From positions 62,001 through 126,000 of the forward strand of contig CAMWNI010000003.1 of the NCBI GenBank assembly GCA_947175545.1: a stretch of DNA of 64,000 nt, given 5' to 3'. Origin of the DNA: an uncultured Porphyromonadaceae bacterium. GTDB taxonomy: Bacteria; Bacteroidota; Bacteroidia; Bacteroidales; Muribaculaceae. This document shows positions 61,420-64,000 of the stretch, one piece after another. Positions within the stretch are counted from its first letter, which is position 1, and every line of letters starts with the position of its first letter. The position numbers and the translations under genes were made by a program. Under the pieces are notes generated by a model that ran no database searches, was not told the DNA's origin, and saw only the letters and a list, made by a program, of their open reading frames with translations.

Positions 61420-61556
61420 GCCGGACGCGAACAATTTCGCGTCCGGTGTTGTTATAATGATGAAATGCATACAGACAAGACTTTTTTCATTGTGAAAGAA
61501 ATGTGATAATGATTGGTTTATTATTGACGAGGAGTGACTGCGACAGCCACTCCCCG
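61420..61556 (+). repeat. Dispersed two-hairpin element, copy 3
   Basis: Inverted relative to copies 1/2; GCCGGACGCGAA-CAAT-TTCGCGTCCGG hairpin, core block, GGAGTGACTG-CGA-CAGCCACTCC hairpin, TTTTTT at 61561. Confidence 0.85.
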
Positions 61557-61634
61557 CTAATTTTTTATGGTATAGTAATTTTTCATTTTTAATTTTTCAT
61601 TTTTAATTTAATTATCGTAACTTTGCGGGCGCTT

Positions 61635-63002
61635 ATGAAGGAATATAGCCCCGAATATCTGGAGAACATCCGCGAGATTATTTCACGCGGGGATACGGAA
61701 GCGGCCCGAAAGGAACTCGAGTCGCTCCATCCGGCTGATATTGCCGAACTATATCAGGACCTGGACCTGAGGCAGGCGGAATTTCTTTATAAGTTACTCG
61801 ACGAAGAGACTGCGGCCGATGTGCTTCTTGAACTTGACGAGGACGACCGCCGCAAGTTGCTTGACGCTCTGCCCAATGAGGTCATCGCGAAGCAGATTGA
61901 CCACATGGACACGGATGATGCCGCCGACGTCCTTCAGGAAATGGACAAGGAGGACCAGGAAGAGGTGCTTTCGAAGCTCGATGACGTCGAGCAGGCCGGC
62001 GACATTATCGACCTGATGAAGTATGACGAGGACACTGCCGGCGCCTTGATGGGTACGGAAATGATTGTTGTCAACGAAAACTGGTCGATGCCCGAATGTA
62101 TTAAGGAGATGCGACTCCAGGCCGAGGAACTTGACGAGATTTATTATGTCTATGTCGTTGACAATGACGAGCGTCTGCGTGGCGTTTTGCCGCTTAAAAA
62201 GATGCTGACTCATCCGTCGGTCAGTAAGATTAAACATGTTATGGAGGAGGACCCTGTCAGCGTAAAGACGGATACTCCGATTGACGAGGTGGCTCAGGAC
62301 TTCGAGAAATATGACATTGTTGCGATGCCGGTTATTGATGCCGTCGGGTGTCTGGTTGGTCAGATTACGTTTGACGACGTCATGGATACTGTCCGCGAGA
62401 GTGCCGAGCGTGACTATCAGCTGGCGTCCGGTCTTAGCTCCGACGTCGAGACTGACGACTCCTGGTTCGCGCAGACCAAGGCCCGACTGCCGTGGCTGCT
62501 GATTGGCATTGCCGGTGGTATCGGTAATTCGCTTATTCTTGGCAACTTCGAGGCCGGTTTCGCTACAAATCCGGCAATGGCGTTGTTCATTCCCCTGATT
62601 GGTGGCACGGGCGGAAATGTCGGAATCCAGTCGAGCGCTATCGTGGTTCAGGGTCTTGCCAACGGTTCGTTGAACATTGCTCATGCCTCCAGGCAGGTTG
62701 TAAAGGAACTTGGCGTCGGTTTGCTCAATGCGTCAATTATCGCTCTGCTTGTATTCATCTATAACTGTTTTCGGCTTGGAGCGACTCAGGTGACGACTGT
62801 TGCCGTTGCGTTGAGCCTCTTTGCGGTTGTTATTTTTGCGTCAGTTTTTGGAACGTTTGTTCCTTTGACTCTCGAAAAATTTAAAATAGACCCTGCGCTT
62901 GCAACCGGTCCGTTCATCTCAATTACGAATGACATTATCGGCATGGTTATTTACATGTCAATCTCGTCATGGTTCCTGACTCACTTCGGTTTATCGGTCT
63001 GA
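61635..63002 (+). CDS. mgtE: Magnesium transporter MgtE
   Basis: LHPADIAELYQDLDLRQAEFLYKLL; CBS domains; TM domain GIAGGIGNSLILGNFEAG...GGTGGNVGIQSSAIVVQGLA; start refined from 61623. Confidence 0.96.
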   Translation: MKEYSPEYLENIREIISRGDTEAARKELESLHPADIAELYQDLDLRQAEFLYKLLDEETAADVLLELDEDDRRKLLDALPNEVIAKQIDHMDTDDAADVLQEMDKEDQEEVLSKLDDVEQAGDIIDLMKYDEDTAGALMGTEMIVVNENWSMPECIKEMRLQAEELDEIYYVYVVDNDERLRGVLPLKKMLTHPSVSKIKHVMEEDPVSVKTDTPIDEVAQDFEKYDIVAMPVIDAVGCLVGQITFDDVMDTVRESAERDYQLASGLSSDVETDDSWFAQTKARLPWLLIGIAGGIGNSLILGNFEAGFATNPAMALFIPLIGGTGGNVGIQSSAIVVQGLANGSLNIAHASRQVVKELGVGLLNASIIALLVFIYNCFRLGATQVTTVAVALSLFAVVIFASVFGTFVPLTLEKFKIDPALATGPFISITNDIIGMVIYMSISSWFLTHFGLSV

Positions 63003-63035
63003 TGTTATAACACCTCGATAGTGTATAAAAGTAAG

Positions 63036-63083
63036 CCGAGGAGCAATCTGACATGTGTCGGATTTGCTCCTCGGTTGTTTTTT
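63036..63083 (+). terminator. Rho-independent terminator of mgtE
   Basis: CCGAGGAGCAA...TTGCTCCTCGG followed by TTGTTTTTTT. Confidence 0.9.
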
Positions 63084-63104
63084 TATTCAGCGTTCCGCGA
63101 CTGC

Positions 63105-64000
63105 TTAATAGTTGAAGGTGCCGTGAGGTCCGTGAATTGTCAGCGAAGCGGGTGCGCCGGGGTTGGCTTCTACGCGACCGATTATCTGCGCGGGAATCCC
63201 GAATGAGGCAGCCGTTTCGATTACGGCCTCGGCATCAGCCGGGTCAACATAGATTTCCATTCGTGTTCCAAGGTTGAAAACCTTGTACATTTCCTGCCAA
63301 TCCGTGCCTGATTCGCGCTGAATCAGGGTGAACAGCGGCGGAATCGGGAGCAGATTGTCCTTAACGACCTTCAGTTCGGGGGCAAGGAAATGAAGAATCT
63401 TAGTCTGCGCGCCGCCGGAGCAGTGAATCATGCCGTGGATGCGATTGCGCATTTTGTCAAGCAGAGCCTTTATGACCGGGGCGTAGGTGCGGGTGGGGGA
63501 AAGGACGAGTTTGCCGGCATCAACCCCTTCGATTTCGGTCGGGTCCGTCAACTTGACCGATCCGGAGTAGACCAGTTCGGAGGGCGTTGCGGCGTCGAAA
63601 CTTTCAGGATATTTTTCGGCAAGATATTTTGCGAACACGTCATGGCGGGCAGACGTCAGTCCGTTAGAACCCATGCCGCCGTTATAGTCTGACTCATAGT
63701 CGGCCTGACCGTAGGAGGCCAGTCCGACAATTACATTTCCAGCGCCGATGTTGCCGTTGTCAATCACTTCGTCGCGACGCATGCGGCAGGTAACCGTTGA
63801 GTCAACGATGATTGTGCGGACAAGGTCGCCGACGTCGGCTGTTTCGCCTCCGGTCGAGTGAATATCAATTCCGTGTTTGCGGAGGTCATCAAGGAGTTCT
63901 TCGGTTCCGTTGATTATGGCGGCGATGACTTCGCCCGGAATCAAATGCTTGTTGCGGCCAATGGTTGAACTCACAAGGATTCCGGATGTTGCGCCGACGC
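63105..64000 (-). CDS. purM: Phosphoribosylformylglycinamidine cyclo-ligase-like (AIR synthase family), partial
   Basis: Frame open to window end: ATSGILVSSTIGRNKHLI; DIHSTGGETADVGDLVRTIIVDSTV; GLASYGQ; MIHCSGGAQTKILHF. Confidence 0.9.
   Translation of the reverse strand, partial: VGATSGILVSSTIGRNKHLIPGEVIAAIINGTEELLDDLRKHGIDIHSTGGETADVGDLVRTIIVDSTVTCRMRRDEVIDNGNIGAGNVIVGLASYGQADYESDYNGGMGSNGLTSARHDVFAKYLAEKYPESFDAATPSELVYSGSVKLTDPTEIEGVDAGKLVLSPTRTYAPVIKALLDKMRNRIHGMIHCSGGAQTKILHFLAPELKVVKDNLLPIPPLFTLIQRESGTDWQEMYKVFNLGTRMEIYVDPADAEAVIETAASFGIPAQIIGRVEANPGAPASLTIHGPHGTFNY

Noticed and set aside
61794-62684. 296 aa minus-strand ORF antisense to mgtE
   Set aside because: Shadow ORF opposite a clear MgtE coding sequence
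1-64000. CRISPR arrays, tRNA/rRNA genes, transposases, integrases or phage genes
   Set aside because: None recognised on reading both strands; the only interspersed repeats are the elements described

Overview
The window is 64 kb of a Bacteroidales chromosome. Gene content and repeated TAnnTTTG -7 boxes suggest a Muribaculaceae-like genome; this is inference, with no 16S present. Most of it is core housekeeping: alaS, der, era, fabH, rpmF, the rplM-rpsI-rpsB-tsf operon, queE/queD, CCA-adding enzyme, gldH, PSP1, rny, zapA, guaA, secA, a TamB-like protein, mgtE and a partial purM-like gene. It also carries exported glycan-active enzymes (two GH20, one GH84), an M6-family protease and a surface lipoprotein. 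The clearest accessory segment is an AT-rich minus-strand cluster of six small exported proteins at 27.5-32.6 kb. No rRNA, tRNA, CRISPR array, transposase or integrase was recognised. Three non-coding signals stand out. (1) A ~140 bp two-hairpin element occurs in three near-identical copies, each just upstream of the promoter of a co-oriented gene (zapA operon, guaA, mgtE). (2) Two promoters 4.6 kb apart share an almost identical operator (TTTAACATAGTTTAAC), a G8 homopolymer and TAACTTTG, linking the exported-protein cluster with a lipoprotein gene and suggesting a possible phase-variable regulon. (3) A short promoter-terminator unit that looks like a small RNA lies upstream of the second GH20 gene. 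All family assignments are from reading translated sequence; no database search was possible.
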